Positions 53,550 to 63,174 of a DNA stretch of 64,000 bases are shown here, one piece after another. The position numbers were made by a program, and so were the translations under genes. Position 1 is the first letter of the stretch, and the number at the start of each line of letters is the position of its first letter. Origin of the DNA: Lentibacillus jeotgali (lineage in GTDB: Bacteria; Bacillota; Bacilli; Bacillales; Amphibacillaceae); assembly GCF_000224785.1 (NCBI RefSeq), contig NZ_AGAV01000022.1:1-64000 (forward strand), read 5' to 3'. Below the pieces are notes generated by a model. The model ran no database searches, had not been told where the DNA came from, and was given only the letters and a program-made list of their open reading frames with translations.

Positions 53550-53584
53550 AATCCGGCACTCTGATACAGAGTGCCGGATTTTCC
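53550..53584 (+). terminator. Strong terminator after the small gene
   Basis: AATCCGGCACTCTG pairs perfectly with CAGAGTGCCGGATT over a 3-base loop and is followed by TTCCTG. Stretch 53585-53790 holds no gene. Confidence 0.85.
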
Positions 53585-53805
53585 TGTATTTGGCTTCGGG
53601 AGCCGTAAGTTTCGGGTATGCTGCGGTGTTGCCGCCCATGTTTGCGCTTTTAGGAACATGTTTGTAATCTCTTGCCCATGATCCTTCATACAGGCGCAAA
53701 CTTTCCCGTATTGAAAAATTTCTTGAAAAATAGCAACCCAAACAGGGAATGGGATGTTTGAAGTCGAATATGTATATAACCGAAGTCTTCAAGGAGGTAC
53801 ATATT

Positions 53806-54744
53806 TTGAAATTATTAAGCTACAAAATTAAAGGAATTCCCGGCCCATCGAGAATGGGCTTCATGCATGGCGAAAAGATTGTTGACCTTCAGGAAGCTTG
53901 GAGGGGATTAAAGCGTTCCAATAGTGATATTGATGCGGCAGATGCTGCGGACGAGCTTTTTCCAGCTGACCCTGCACAATTTTTCAAAGCAGGACATCGA
54001 GTTATCGAACAGGCTAAAGATCTAAAGACATATCCAGAAGCGAATGATACGGGAGCTATCAGTTTTAACCGGGCTGACGTATCTATTTCCACTCCGGTTC
54101 CATCCCCTGGAAAAATTATATGTGTCGGCAAAAACTATGCAGCACATGCAGCCGAAATGGATAGTGACGTACCGGACAACCCGGTATTGTTTGCCAAATT
54201 TGCAAATGCGCTGATTGGTCCCGAGGATGTGATTGAAAAACCCGAATTCGTCAGCAAGCTCGATTACGAGGCTGAACTGATGGCGGTTATCGGAAAAGAA
54301 GCATCACATGTCAAACGTGACGAAGCGCTTGATTATGTTGCCGGTTACACAATCGGCAATGATATGTCGGCACGCGATCTGCAAAAGCGGACACCACAGT
54401 GGCTTCAAGGAAAGACTTTGGATCGCTCTACACCTGTTGGTCCGTGGGTTGTCACTGCCGATGAGGTCGGTGATGTCGAAAAATTGTCAGTTCGTTCTTA
54501 CGTAAATGGCGAGGAGCGACAATCAGCAACGACGGAAAAGCTCATCTTTGACATTCCGTTTCTGATTGAATTCATTTCGTCCCTGATCACATTAAAACCT
54601 GGTGATCTGATCATGACCGGGACGCCAAACGGAGTCGGGATGGGAATGAATCCGCCACAGTTTGTACACAACGGAGACATTATAACTGTAGAAATTGACA
54701 ACATCGGAAAAATAGAAAATAAGGTTAAGGAATTAAAAAATTAA
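53806..54744 (+). CDS. Fumarylacetoacetate hydrolase family protein
   Basis: A 312-residue FAH-family enzyme, metal-dependent hydrolases, decarboxylases or isomerases of 2-oxo acids. Conserved: KIICVGKNYAAHAAEM (about 102-117), metal ligands in SKLDYEAELMAVIGKEA (Glu about 148-150) and GYTIGNDMSARDLQ (Asp). Near the end is PGDLIMTGTPNGVG. TTG at 53806 is chosen because a perfect AAGGAGG lies eight bases upstream; the frame opens 57 bases earlier without one. Exact substrate unknown. Its own terminator follows. Confidence 0.88.
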   Translation: MKLLSYKIKGIPGPSRMGFMHGEKIVDLQEAWRGLKRSNSDIDAADAADELFPADPAQFFKAGHRVIEQAKDLKTYPEANDTGAISFNRADVSISTPVPSPGKIICVGKNYAAHAAEMDSDVPDNPVLFAKFANALIGPEDVIEKPEFVSKLDYEAELMAVIGKEASHVKRDEALDYVAGYTIGNDMSARDLQKRTPQWLQGKTLDRSTPVGPWVVTADEVGDVEKLSVRSYVNGEERQSATTEKLIFDIPFLIEFISSLITLKPGDLIMTGTPNGVGMGMNPPQFVHNGDIITVEIDNIGKIENKVKELKN

Positions 54745-54751
54745 CGAATTC

Positions 54752-54788
54752 AGTGCAGACCAGCAAAATGGTCTGCAATTATTTTTTG
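54752..54788 (+). terminator. Rho-independent terminator after the FAH gene
   Basis: TGCAGACCA pairs perfectly with TGGTCTGCA and is followed by ATTATTTTTTG. Confidence 0.88.
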
Positions 54789-54917
54789 AAAAATACTTTC
54801 GCACTGAATGCTGCTTTCTGCTTTGAATGACAAACCACCCTGATCGAATACCATTCACCCTTAATAACAATAGCTTTCGAAAAACTCTTAAAACCACTAA
54901 TTAAATTAATAAAGGGT

Positions 54918-54972
54918 ATTGCATTAATATAAATTTTATTGCATAATAATACATAACATTTTATACATTATA
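54918..54972 (+). promoter_or_regulatory. Arginine operator-like region of carB-argF
   Basis: TTGCATTAATATAAAT (54918-54933) and TGCATAATAATACA (54939-54952) resemble ARG boxes (TGnATAATnATnCA type) bound by AhrC/ArgR. TTGCAT (54938-54943) with TATACA 17 bases later (54961-54966) could be the promoter, overlapped by the second box. Confidence 0.5.
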
Positions 54973-55004
54973 TGTGACACGTTTTACGGAAGAGGAGGTA
55001 CACT

Positions 55005-58000
55005 ATGCCTAAACTACAGCAGATTCGGAAGGTTCTGGTGATTGGATCAGGGCCCATCATCATTGGTCAGGCAGCTGAATTCGATTATTCCGGGACACAA
55101 GCTTGCTTGGCACTGAAAGAAGAAGGGGTTGAGGTTGTCCTTGTCAACAATAACCCGGCAACAATTATGACAGATCAAACAATAGCCGATCATGTATATT
55201 TGGAGCCACTGACGACGGATTCACTCACCGCCATCATTCAAAAAGAACAGCCGGATGGAATTTTGCCGACACTCGGCGGGCAGACAGGACTGAATTTGGC
55301 TATGTCATTAAACGAAGCAGGTGTATTGGAGCAATATAAAGTGGAACTGCTCGGTACCTCTTTAGAAGCTATCCAAAAAGGCGAAGATCGTGATATCTTT
55401 AAATCTACCATGAAAGCAATCGAAGAACCTGTTCCCGAAAGCTTATCAGTCCATTCAATAGACGACGCGATCCGTTTTTCACAGACAGCTGGTTTTCCGA
55501 TTATCATCAGACCGGCTTATACGTTAGGCGGAGCCGGTGGAGGAATCGCTGAAACCGAACACGAGCTTAAGTCAGCCGTCCAGCACGGCCTCGATATGAG
55601 CCCTGTTGGTCAGGTGCTTGTAGAGCAAAGTATTAAAGGCTGGAAGGAAATCGAATTTGAAGTCATTAGGGACGCAAATGATGACTGTGTGATCGTTTGT
55701 GATATGGAAAATATTGACCCGGCCGGTATTCATACAGGTGACAGTATAGTTGTTGCACCTTCACAGACATTGACTGAAGAGCAGCTTCAAATGCTCCGGA
55801 ACGTTTCGTTTAAGGTAATCCGGGCTCTGGACGTTATCGGCGGCTGCAATATTCAATTTGCTCTGAACCCGGACAGTGATGAGTATGTGATTATCGAGGT
55901 CAACCCAAGGGTCAGCCGTTCAAGTGCACTCGCTTCAAAGGCAACCGGTTATCCAATTGCCAGAGTTTCGGCCAAGATTGCCATGGGGTGGCACCTCGAT
56001 GAACTGCAAAACCCGATGACAGGCAACACATACGCGGGATTTGAACCGGCGCTTGATTACATCGCCGTGAAAATACCGCGCTGGCCGTTCGATAAATTCA
56101 GGACCGCTGACAGGACACTCGGGACGCAAATGAAGGCAACGGGTGAGGTAATGGCATTGGCCGGCAGCTTTCCGGCTGCATTGAATAAGGCCGTTCGGTC
56201 GCTTGATACCGGCATCAGTCATTTTCCGTTTCTTTCCGATTGGACACCGGAAGCAATTGAAAAGGCGCTGATGCATGCCACAGATGAACGGTTGTTTGTG
56301 ACAGCAGAAGCCATACGAAGAGGCTATTCGCTCGACGACATTCACGAATTGACTGGCATCAATCACTTCTTCTTGAACGAAATAGCGGCTGTCATTGACA
56401 TGGAGAAATTAATCAAGGAAAAAAACTGGGATGCCGTCACTTGGGAACAATGGAACCAGGCCAAAACAATGGGATTTTCCGATCAGATCTTGGCTTCGCT
56501 TCTCAATAAAGATATAGGAGCAGCGCAGGAACTATCCCTGAAATTGGCACCTTCCTACAAAATGGTTGATACAGGTGAAACAGAAGCATCAGCGGACACA
56601 GGCTATTTTTACAGTACTTGGGACGATGCGAATGAAGCCTTGCCATTAAAAGGTCAAAAGGTTGTCGTTTTGGGCGCTGGTCCGATCAGGGTTGGTCAGG
56701 GGATTGAATTTGATTATTGTTCAGTGCATGCAGCGATGTCCCTTCAGGACCAGGGCATCAATGCGACCGTCATAAATAATAACCCGGAAACGGTCAGTAC
56801 GGATTACAATACGGCCGATCATCTTTATTTTGAGCCGCTGACCGCTGAAGATGTTTTAGCCGTCGTTCAGAATGAAGAAGCCGATGGGGTTGTGGTGCAG
56901 TTTGGCGGGCAGACAGCAATTAACCTCGTGGAGGAATTATACAAGAACGGTGTCCATGTCTATGGCACATCTTTACCGGCAATCAACGCAACGGAGGACC
57001 GGGATGAGTTCTATCAGCTGCTGCAAAAGCTTGAAATTCCTCATATACCTGGAAAAACAGTGTCAGGGATAACAGAAGCAGTCGAGTCCGCATCTGATAT
57101 AGGCTATCCGGTTCTGGTGCGGCCATCCTACGTTATCGGCGGAAGCGGGATGGTTATTTTGCACAGTGAGCCGGAACTGCTGACATACCTTAACGGATTG
57201 AAAGAAAAAGCGTCCGAATCGGCTATCTTCCCGCTATTGATCGATCGTTTTATTCCGGGAAAAGAATTTGAGGTAGATGCAGTCTGCGACGGAGAGGACA
57301 TCCTGATACCAGGTGTGTTTCAGCATATAGAACGGGCGGGGACCCATTCAGGAGATAGTATAGCAATTTTCCCGGGGCCCGACCTTTCACAGTCGCAAAA
57401 GCAGCAGATCGAATCATATGCGACCTCCATCTCGGCAGCACTGAATTTGCAGGGTATGGTCAATATTCAATTCGTGCTCAGTGAAGACGGCAAGGAATTG
57501 TATGTGCTGGAAGTTAATCCGCGGGCGTCAAGGACGGCGCCGATCGCAAGCAAAGTAACCGGCATACCGCTGATTGATCTGGCAGTGCGCATACAAACAG
57601 GTGAGTCCCTCGCAGAACAGGCATGGAAACTTGGATTGCATGAGGATATACCATATTATGCCGTTAAAATGCCGGTCTTTTCGTCAGCAAAGTTATCTGG
57701 GGTCGATCCTTACCTAGGACCAGAAATGCAGTCAACCGGCGAAGCTATCGGACTAGGGAGAACGATTGGTCAGGCACTGGCAAAAGCATGCGGCTGGACG
57801 GAAAACAGCCTATTGGACAAAGCGACAGACAAACCCGTTTATCTGTCCCTTGGTTCAACTGACAATTTAACCGAGCAGCTCTTGTCCTTGCTCTCAAATT
57901 TACCGATCAAGGTAGCTGCTGATCCGGAAACTGCCGCTTTCCTCAGCAAAAAGAGAATCCACATTGACCGTATCGTGGATATTGCCGAAGCCAGTAATAT

Positions 58001-58235
58001 TTGTTCGGAAAATGGATTTTCACTCGTTTGCGATACACAAAAATCATTTATGGAGGATGAGCATACCCGGCTCAGGATGGCAGCCCTGGCGGTTAATACG
58101 ACATGTCTCACGTCCGCTGAAACATTGCTTGCTTATCTTTATGCAGCAGAACAGCCGCAGGAGGCCCCTGTGCCAGTGAATGATTATTTGAATGACAGCC
58201 GTGAACTGAATCGGCGGAAGGAGCGTGCTATGTAA
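55005..58235 (+). CDS. carB: Carbamoyl-phosphate synthase large subunit
   Basis: A 1076-residue enzyme making carbamoyl phosphate from bicarbonate, ammonia and two ATP. The two homologous ATP-grasp halves are complete: IGSGPIIIGQAAEFDYSGTQ and EVNPRVSRSSALASKATGYPIA in the first, GAGPIRVGQGIEFDYCSVHA and EVNPRASRTAPIASKVTGIPL in the second. A C-terminal regulatory domain ends the protein. It sits directly ahead of argF, so it is the arginine-pathway enzyme. The small subunit carA, which supplies ammonia from glutamine, is not next to it. AGAGGAGGT upstream of ATG. Confidence 0.96.
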   Translation: MPKLQQIRKVLVIGSGPIIIGQAAEFDYSGTQACLALKEEGVEVVLVNNNPATIMTDQTIADHVYLEPLTTDSLTAIIQKEQPDGILPTLGGQTGLNLAMSLNEAGVLEQYKVELLGTSLEAIQKGEDRDIFKSTMKAIEEPVPESLSVHSIDDAIRFSQTAGFPIIIRPAYTLGGAGGGIAETEHELKSAVQHGLDMSPVGQVLVEQSIKGWKEIEFEVIRDANDDCVIVCDMENIDPAGIHTGDSIVVAPSQTLTEEQLQMLRNVSFKVIRALDVIGGCNIQFALNPDSDEYVIIEVNPRVSRSSALASKATGYPIARVSAKIAMGWHLDELQNPMTGNTYAGFEPALDYIAVKIPRWPFDKFRTADRTLGTQMKATGEVMALAGSFPAALNKAVRSLDTGISHFPFLSDWTPEAIEKALMHATDERLFVTAEAIRRGYSLDDIHELTGINHFFLNEIAAVIDMEKLIKEKNWDAVTWEQWNQAKTMGFSDQILASLLNKDIGAAQELSLKLAPSYKMVDTGETEASADTGYFYSTWDDANEALPLKGQKVVVLGAGPIRVGQGIEFDYCSVHAAMSLQDQGINATVINNNPETVSTDYNTADHLYFEPLTAEDVLAVVQNEEADGVVVQFGGQTAINLVEELYKNGVHVYGTSLPAINATEDRDEFYQLLQKLEIPHIPGKTVSGITEAVESASDIGYPVLVRPSYVIGGSGMVILHSEPELLTYLNGLKEKASESAIFPLLIDRFIPGKEFEVDAVCDGEDILIPGVFQHIERAGTHSGDSIAIFPGPDLSQSQKQQIESYATSISAALNLQGMVNIQFVLSEDGKELYVLEVNPRASRTAPIASKVTGIPLIDLAVRIQTGESLAEQAWKLGLHEDIPYYAVKMPVFSSAKLSGVDPYLGPEMQSTGEAIGLGRTIGQALAKACGWTENSLLDKATDKPVYLSLGSTDNLTEQLLSLLSNLPIKVAADPETAAFLSKKRIHIDRIVDIAEASNICSENGFSLVCDTQKSFMEDEHTRLRMAALAVNTTCLTSAETLLAYLYAAEQPQEAPVPVNDYLNDSRELNRRKERAM

Positions 58236-59198
58236 ATGAAAACAAAAGCTGAGCCCGTATTTACCGGTAATGAGCTAAAGGGCCGCAAATTTCTAAAACT
58301 TACTGATCTGAACATACAAGAATTAGGCTACTTGCTTGAGCTTGCTGGTGAACTGAAACAGAAACATAAATCAGGGTTGCATGAGGAACCATTGAAAGCA
58401 AAAACACTTGGCATGCTGTTTGAAAAACCATCGACCAGAACGCGCGTCTCTTTTGAAACAGGTATCTTCCAGCTCGGTGGCTCAGGGATTTTTCTGAATT
58501 CAGACAATCTGCAGTTGGGAAGAGGGGAATCAATGGCAGATACAGCCAAGGTTCTCTCAGGTTACGTTGACGGCATGATGATCCGGACGTTTTCCCACGA
58601 AGTCCTTGAGGAATTCGCCCAAAATGCGACGGTTCCGGTAATTAATGGGCTGACAGATATGTATCATCCGTGCCAGGTGCTTGCCGATTTGCAGACAATC
58701 CGGGAAATAAAAAACGGATTGAGCGGTGTGAAACTTGCTTATATCGGAGATGGGAATAATATGGCACATTCCCTGATGATCGGGGCAGCCATGACAGGGA
58801 TGGATATTAACATTGCCGCCCCTGACGATTATATGCCGAACACGTCGATTGTTCAGGAAGCATTAACGATCGCCGAGCAGACAGGGGGACATGTGGAAGT
58901 CACTTCAGACCCGCAGGCTGCCGCAGAGCAGGCTGATGTCATTTACACCGATGTATGGGCGAGTATGGGGCAGGAAGACGAACAAGGAAACAGGAAACAA
59001 GCATTTTCCGATTTTCAGGTGAACGTCAGGCTTTGTTCGCTTGCCAAGAATGATGCTTTCTTCATGCACTGTCTGCCAGCACACCGTGGAGAGGAAGTCA
59101 CAGCAGATGTTATTGACGGAAAGCAATCAGTTGTCTTTCAGCAGGCAGAAAACAGGTTGCACGCTCAGAAAGCACTGATGATGGCATTAATGAGCTGA
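58236..59198 (+). CDS. argF: Ornithine carbamoyltransferase
   Basis: A 320-residue enzyme joining carbamoyl phosphate and ornithine into citrulline. The carbamoyl-phosphate loop FEKPSTRTRVSFE (about 63-75), then HPCQVLADLQTI (about 148-159), DVWASMGQE (ornithine side) and FMHCLPAHRGEEV (about 271-283) are all present. The ATG directly follows the carB stop, so the two are coupled and made together. Confidence 0.96.
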   Translation: MKTKAEPVFTGNELKGRKFLKLTDLNIQELGYLLELAGELKQKHKSGLHEEPLKAKTLGMLFEKPSTRTRVSFETGIFQLGGSGIFLNSDNLQLGRGESMADTAKVLSGYVDGMMIRTFSHEVLEEFAQNATVPVINGLTDMYHPCQVLADLQTIREIKNGLSGVKLAYIGDGNNMAHSLMIGAAMTGMDINIAAPDDYMPNTSIVQEALTIAEQTGGHVEVTSDPQAAAEQADVIYTDVWASMGQEDEQGNRKQAFSDFQVNVRLCSLAKNDAFFMHCLPAHRGEEVTADVIDGKQSVVFQQAENRLHAQKALMMALMS

Positions 59199-59281
59199 TT
59201 TATATAATATAAGAAGATATACATTTTAGAGGCTATTTTCTAAATGCTTGTCGCTTTTTGAGAAACATTTCGAAGCACTGA

Positions 59282-59398
59282 GCAGCCCGAAGACACGTAG
59301 ACTCCTGGGGGACTGCAGGCCTAGATGAGACCCCACAGTGCTGAAGGCACGAGGAGGCTCATCAGCCGCCCCCGGAAAGCGAAGTGTCTTCGGGCTGC
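59282..59398. repeat. Complete G+C-rich palindromic element between argF and argG
   Basis: The ends GCAGCCCGAAGACAC (59282-59296) and GTGTCTTCGGGCTGC (59384-59398) are exact inverse copies. Inside are GGACTGCAGGCC, GATGAGACCCCACAGTGC and GAGGAGGCTCATCAGCCGCC. It encodes nothing. Relatives lie at 1-60 and 46128-46262. The remaining argF-argG spacing has no recognised promoter. Confidence 0.85.
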
Positions 59399-59457
59399 GG
59401 GTTAAATAAAACATTCTATATAAAGAGGTCCAAATAAAATCACAAGGAGAGGATACT

Positions 59458-60720
59458 ATGGGGAAAGAAAAGGTTGTTTTGGCATATTCCGGAGGGCTTG
59501 ATACTTCTGTTGCAGTTAAATGGCTGCAGGACAAATATAATTATGATGTCATTGCAGCTGCAATAGATGTTGGAGAAGGAAAAGATCTCGATTTTGTCAA
59601 ACAGAAGGCACTTGATGTCGGCGCCGTGAAGTCGTATGTGATCGACGCCAAATCACTGTTTGCTAATGAGTATGTGCTCCCGGCATTGCAGGCCAATTTG
59701 TTATATGAAGGAAAATATCCACTTATTTCAGCACTTTCCAGACCGCTGATTGCAAAACTTCTTGTTGACATAGCTGAAAAGGAGGGCGCCACAGCTGTTG
59801 CTCATGGATGTACCGGAAAGGGTAACGATCAGGTGCGGTTTGATGTCGCCTTTGCCGGACTAGACCCGAACCTCGACGTTGTCGCACCGGTGCGTGAGTG
59901 GTCAATGTCGAGAGAAGAAGAGATTGCATTCGCACAAGAGCACAATATTCCGGTGCCTGTTGGCGTAGATAGTCCGTATAGTATCGATGAAAATTTATGG
60001 GGACGGAGCAACGAATGCGGTATTCTGGAAGATCCTTGGGCTGAGCCGCCCAAAGATGCGTACGATCTGACGGCTGACCCAATCGAAGCACCGGATGAGC
60101 CTGACGTAATCGAGGTGGCGTTTGAACAGGGTAAACCGGTCTCTCTGAATGGCCAAAAGCTTGAGCTACATGAACTGATCATGTCGTTGAATGAAATAGC
60201 AGGCAAACACGGTGTCGGACGGATCGATCATGTGGAAAACCGTCTGGTCGGCATTAAATCAAGAGAAATTTATGAAGCGCCGGCAGCATCTGTGTTGCTA
60301 ACAGCGCATAAGGAACTGGAATCACTGACATTGACCCGGGAAACATCCCGCTTCAAACCGAATGTCGAGGAAAAATTCGCTCAATCAGTATATGACGGTC
60401 TGTGGTATTCACCATTAACAGATGCACTTAAAGCATTCGTAAAAGAAACCCAGAAGTATGTATCCGGTACTGTCAAAATGAAGCTGTACAAAGGACACGT
60501 CCATACGCTTGGCCGTAAGTCAGAACAGTCCCTTTACGACTTTAATCTGGCAACCTATAATGCTGATGACGCATTCGATCATGAGGCAGCCAATGGATTC
60601 ATTAAACTGTGGGGACTCCCGACAAAAGTTCATTCTTCCATTAATGCATCGCATAAGGTGGACAATTCACCGGCAGATATCAAAATCGACAGTGCTGAAA
60701 AGGAAACACAGAACCAATGA
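59458..60720 (+). CDS. argG: Argininosuccinate synthase
   Basis: A 420-residue enzyme condensing citrulline and aspartate with ATP. The ATP pyrophosphatase loop is [18 protein letters not shown] (about 6-23), with [15 protein letters not shown] (about 115-129) and the citrulline-binding [13 protein letters not shown]. It is slightly longer than the usual 400-405 residues through a polar C-terminal tail. AAGGAGAGG upstream. Overlaps argH by four bases. Separated from argF by a palindromic element. Confidence 0.96.
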   Translation: MGKEKVVLAYSGGLDTSVAVKWLQDKYNYDVIAAAIDVGEGKDLDFVKQKALDVGAVKSYVIDAKSLFANEYVLPALQANLLYEGKYPLISALSRPLIAKLLVDIAEKEGATAVAHGCTGKGNDQVRFDVAFAGLDPNLDVVAPVREWSMSREEEIAFAQEHNIPVPVGVDSPYSIDENLWGRSNECGILEDPWAEPPKDAYDLTADPIEAPDEPDVIEVAFEQGKPVSLNGQKLELHELIMSLNEIAGKHGVGRIDHVENRLVGIKSREIYEAPAASVLLTAHKELESLTLTRETSRFKPNVEEKFAQSVYDGLWYSPLTDALKAFVKETQKYVSGTVKMKLYKGHVHTLGRKSEQSLYDFNLATYNADDAFDHEAANGFIKLWGLPTKVHSSINASHKVDNSPADIKIDSAEKETQNQ

Positions 60721-62120
60721 AACTATGGGGTGGACGATTTACAAAACCAACCAATCAGCTAGTGGATGAATACGCATCGTCCATTCATTTTGATAAAAAA
60801 CTGGCAAAACATGATATCACGGGAAGTCTTGCGCATGTCAGGATGCTCAAGAAATGCGGCATCGTACCGGATAGTGATGCCGATAAGATAGTTGAAGGGC
60901 TCCAAACGGTTGCCGCTAAAATTGAAAAGGGCGAAGCGGAATTAAGTGAAGAACATGAAGATATCCACATGAACGTTGAGAAGCTGCTGATTGATGAAGT
61001 CGGCCCGGTTGGTGGTAAGCTGCACACGGGAAGAAGCCGGAATGATCAGGTGGCACTCGATATGCGCCTGTACTTGCGCGAAGTTGTTCTGGAGCTGATT
61101 CAATTGCTCACAGATGTTCAAAAGTCAGTGCATAAGCAGGCTGAAGCCAATCTGGACACAATCCTGCCCGGGTATACACATTTACAGCGAGCGCAGCCTG
61201 TTCTGTTTGCCCATCATATGCTGGCATATCTGTTCATGTTTCAACGCGATGTGGAGCGGCTCACCGATAGTTTGAAACGGATCAATAAAATGCCGCTTGG
61301 TGCGGGTGCGCTCGCAGGAACAACCTTTCCCATCGACCGAGAATATGTTGCCGAAGAACTTCAGTTTGACGGTATATGCGAAAACAGCCTGGATGCTGTC
61401 AGCGACCGTGATTTCGTGGTCGAATTTTTATCAGATGCCTCCATTATCGCGATGCATTTGTCGCGGTTGTGTGAAGAAATGGTGCAATGGTCAAGTGCCG
61501 AATTTAACTTTATCGAACTCGATGACGCCTTCTGTACGGGGAGCAGCATGATGCCCCAAAAGAAAAACCCAGATGTGGCAGAGCTTGTACGCGGCAAAAC
61601 CGGCCGGGTTTACGGCAACCTGACCGGAATGCTTACAACATTAAAAGGGCTGCCGCTTGCTTATAACAAAGACATGCAGGAAGATAAAGAAGGCATGTTT
61701 GATACAGCAGAGACATTGCGGGGAGCTCTTGCGCTGTTTGCACCAATGATAGAAACGATGCATGTTAAGAAAACCGAGATGTATGAAGCTGTCAGACAGG
61801 ACTATTCCAATGCCACTGATCTGGCGGACTATCTGACCGATAAGGGAATGACGTTCAGGGAATCCCATGAGGCCGTTGGAAATATTGTGCTGCATTGCCT
61901 CAATCAGAAAAAGTACTTGCTAGATCTTTCGCTGGATGAATTTCGTTCGTTTTCTAACGTGATTGAAGAGGATATTTTCGAAGCCCTCAGTCCAGAAGCT
62001 GTCGTGAATGCCCGGCAGGCCCCAGGCGGGACGGCAAAGCAAAGCGTGAAAGAGCAGCTTGAAAATGCAGCAGGACTGCTGAAGAAAAATGATGCGTGGT
62101 GCGAGGAGAATTCAATATAA
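60717..62120 (+). CDS. argH: Argininosuccinate lyase
   Basis: A 467-residue enzyme of the fumarase/aspartase superfamily releasing fumarate and arginine. Signature [12 protein letters not shown] (about 279-290) with the catalytic Ser, [19 protein letters not shown] (about 102-120) and the His in [11 protein letters not shown] (about 153-163). Start overlaps the argG stop (ATGA). It completes citrulline-to-arginine conversion with argG. Confidence 0.97.
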   Translation: MKLWGGRFTKPTNQLVDEYASSIHFDKKLAKHDITGSLAHVRMLKKCGIVPDSDADKIVEGLQTVAAKIEKGEAELSEEHEDIHMNVEKLLIDEVGPVGGKLHTGRSRNDQVALDMRLYLREVVLELIQLLTDVQKSVHKQAEANLDTILPGYTHLQRAQPVLFAHHMLAYLFMFQRDVERLTDSLKRINKMPLGAGALAGTTFPIDREYVAEELQFDGICENSLDAVSDRDFVVEFLSDASIIAMHLSRLCEEMVQWSSAEFNFIELDDAFCTGSSMMPQKKNPDVAELVRGKTGRVYGNLTGMLTTLKGLPLAYNKDMQEDKEGMFDTAETLRGALALFAPMIETMHVKKTEMYEAVRQDYSNATDLADYLTDKGMTFRESHEAVGNIVLHCLNQKKYLLDLSLDEFRSFSNVIEEDIFEALSPEAVVNARQAPGGTAKQSVKEQLENAAGLLKKNDAWCEENSI

Positions 62121-62127
62121 TAAGCAA

Positions 62128-62156
62128 AATGCCCGGTAAAAGATCGGGCATTTTTG
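62128..62156 (+). terminator. Rho-independent terminator after argH
   Basis: AAATGCCCG pairs with CGGGCATTT over GTAAAAGAT and is followed by TTG. Confidence 0.88.
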
Positions 62157-62267
62157 CGTGTTCTTCATACTTTAGATGATGTAGGCACGTGTATTATAAT
62201 GGAGAATATGAAAGCTGGTGCTGATGGAATAGTAATCCCTAACTAGATAGTGTCCTGAGAGTTGATA

Positions 62268-62296
62268 TTACTTTTGAAATGATTTAAAATTATAAT
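62268..62296 (+). promoter_or_regulatory. SigA-type promoter of the suf operon
   Basis: TTACTT, exactly 17 bases, TATAAT. It leaves a leader of about 70 bases to the sufC start; no iron-sulfur regulator site was recognised. Confidence 0.6.
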
Positions 62297-62371
62297 GAGA
62301 ATAGATTGAGAATGGATAGTAACATATTCATTTCCAACAATAGCATAATAACAGTAACTGGAGGTATCGAT

Positions 62372-63157
62372 ATGGCAGGCTCAACACTAGAGATTAAAAA
62401 TCTTCATGTTGAAATTGAAGGTAACGAGATATTAAAGGGTGTCAACCTTACGATAAAGGGTGGCGAATTCCATGCGGTAATGGGACCAAACGGAACAGGT
62501 AAATCAACATTGGCCTCTGCAATCATGGGCCACCCGCATTATGAAATCACTGAAGGCAGTGTTCTGCTGGATGGTGAAGAAGTACTGGATATGGAAGTGG
62601 ATGAACGTGCAAAAGCCGGTCTCTTCCTTGGTATGCAGTATCCGAGCGAAATCAGTGGCGTGACAACATCCGACTTCCTGCGCTCTTCCATTAATGCACG
62701 CCGTGAAGAAGGTGATGAAATTTCACTGATGAAGTTCATCAAAGAAATGGATGAAGTTCTGGATTATCTGGAAATCGACAAAAACATGGCCCAGCGTTAT
62801 TTGAACGAAGGATTCTCTGGCGGTGAGAAGAAGCGTAATGAGATTCTGCAATTGATGCTGCTGAAACCGGAGATTGCCATTCTGGATGAGATCGACTCCG
62901 GACTTGACATTGACGCGTTAAAAGTTGTTTCAAAAGGGATCAATAAATTACGTGATGATCAATTTGGCTGCCTGATTATTACACACTATCAGCGCCTGCT
63001 TAACTACATTACACCGGACAAAGTGCACGTCATGATGCAAGGTCGTGTTGTGAAATCCGGCGGACCTGAACTGGCCGAGCGCCTGGAAGAAGAAGGTTAT
63101 GACTGGATTAAACAAGAGCTTGGTATTGAAGACGAAAACGTCGAGCAAGAAGTCTAA
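62372..63157 (+). CDS. sufC: Fe-S cluster assembly ATPase SufC
   Basis: A 261-residue ABC-type ATPase of the SufBCD scaffold, soluble rather than a transporter. Walker A GPNGTGKST (about 36-44), signature FSGGEKKRNEI (about 151-161), Walker B IAILDEIDSGLD and the switch His in IITHYQRLL are seen. ATG 62372 follows ACTGGAGG; the frame opens 66 bases upstream without a binding site. First gene of the operon, with sufD 17 bases behind. Confidence 0.96.
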   Translation: MAGSTLEIKNLHVEIEGNEILKGVNLTIKGGEFHAVMGPNGTGKSTLASAIMGHPHYEITEGSVLLDGEEVLDMEVDERAKAGLFLGMQYPSEISGVTTSDFLRSSINARREEGDEISLMKFIKEMDEVLDYLEIDKNMAQRYLNEGFSGGEKKRNEILQLMLLKPEIAILDEIDSGLDIDALKVVSKGINKLRDDQFGCLIITHYQRLLNYITPDKVHVMMQGRVVKSGGPELAERLEEEGYDWIKQELGIEDENVEQEV

Positions 63158-63174
63158 AAGCGAGGAGGGGTAAT

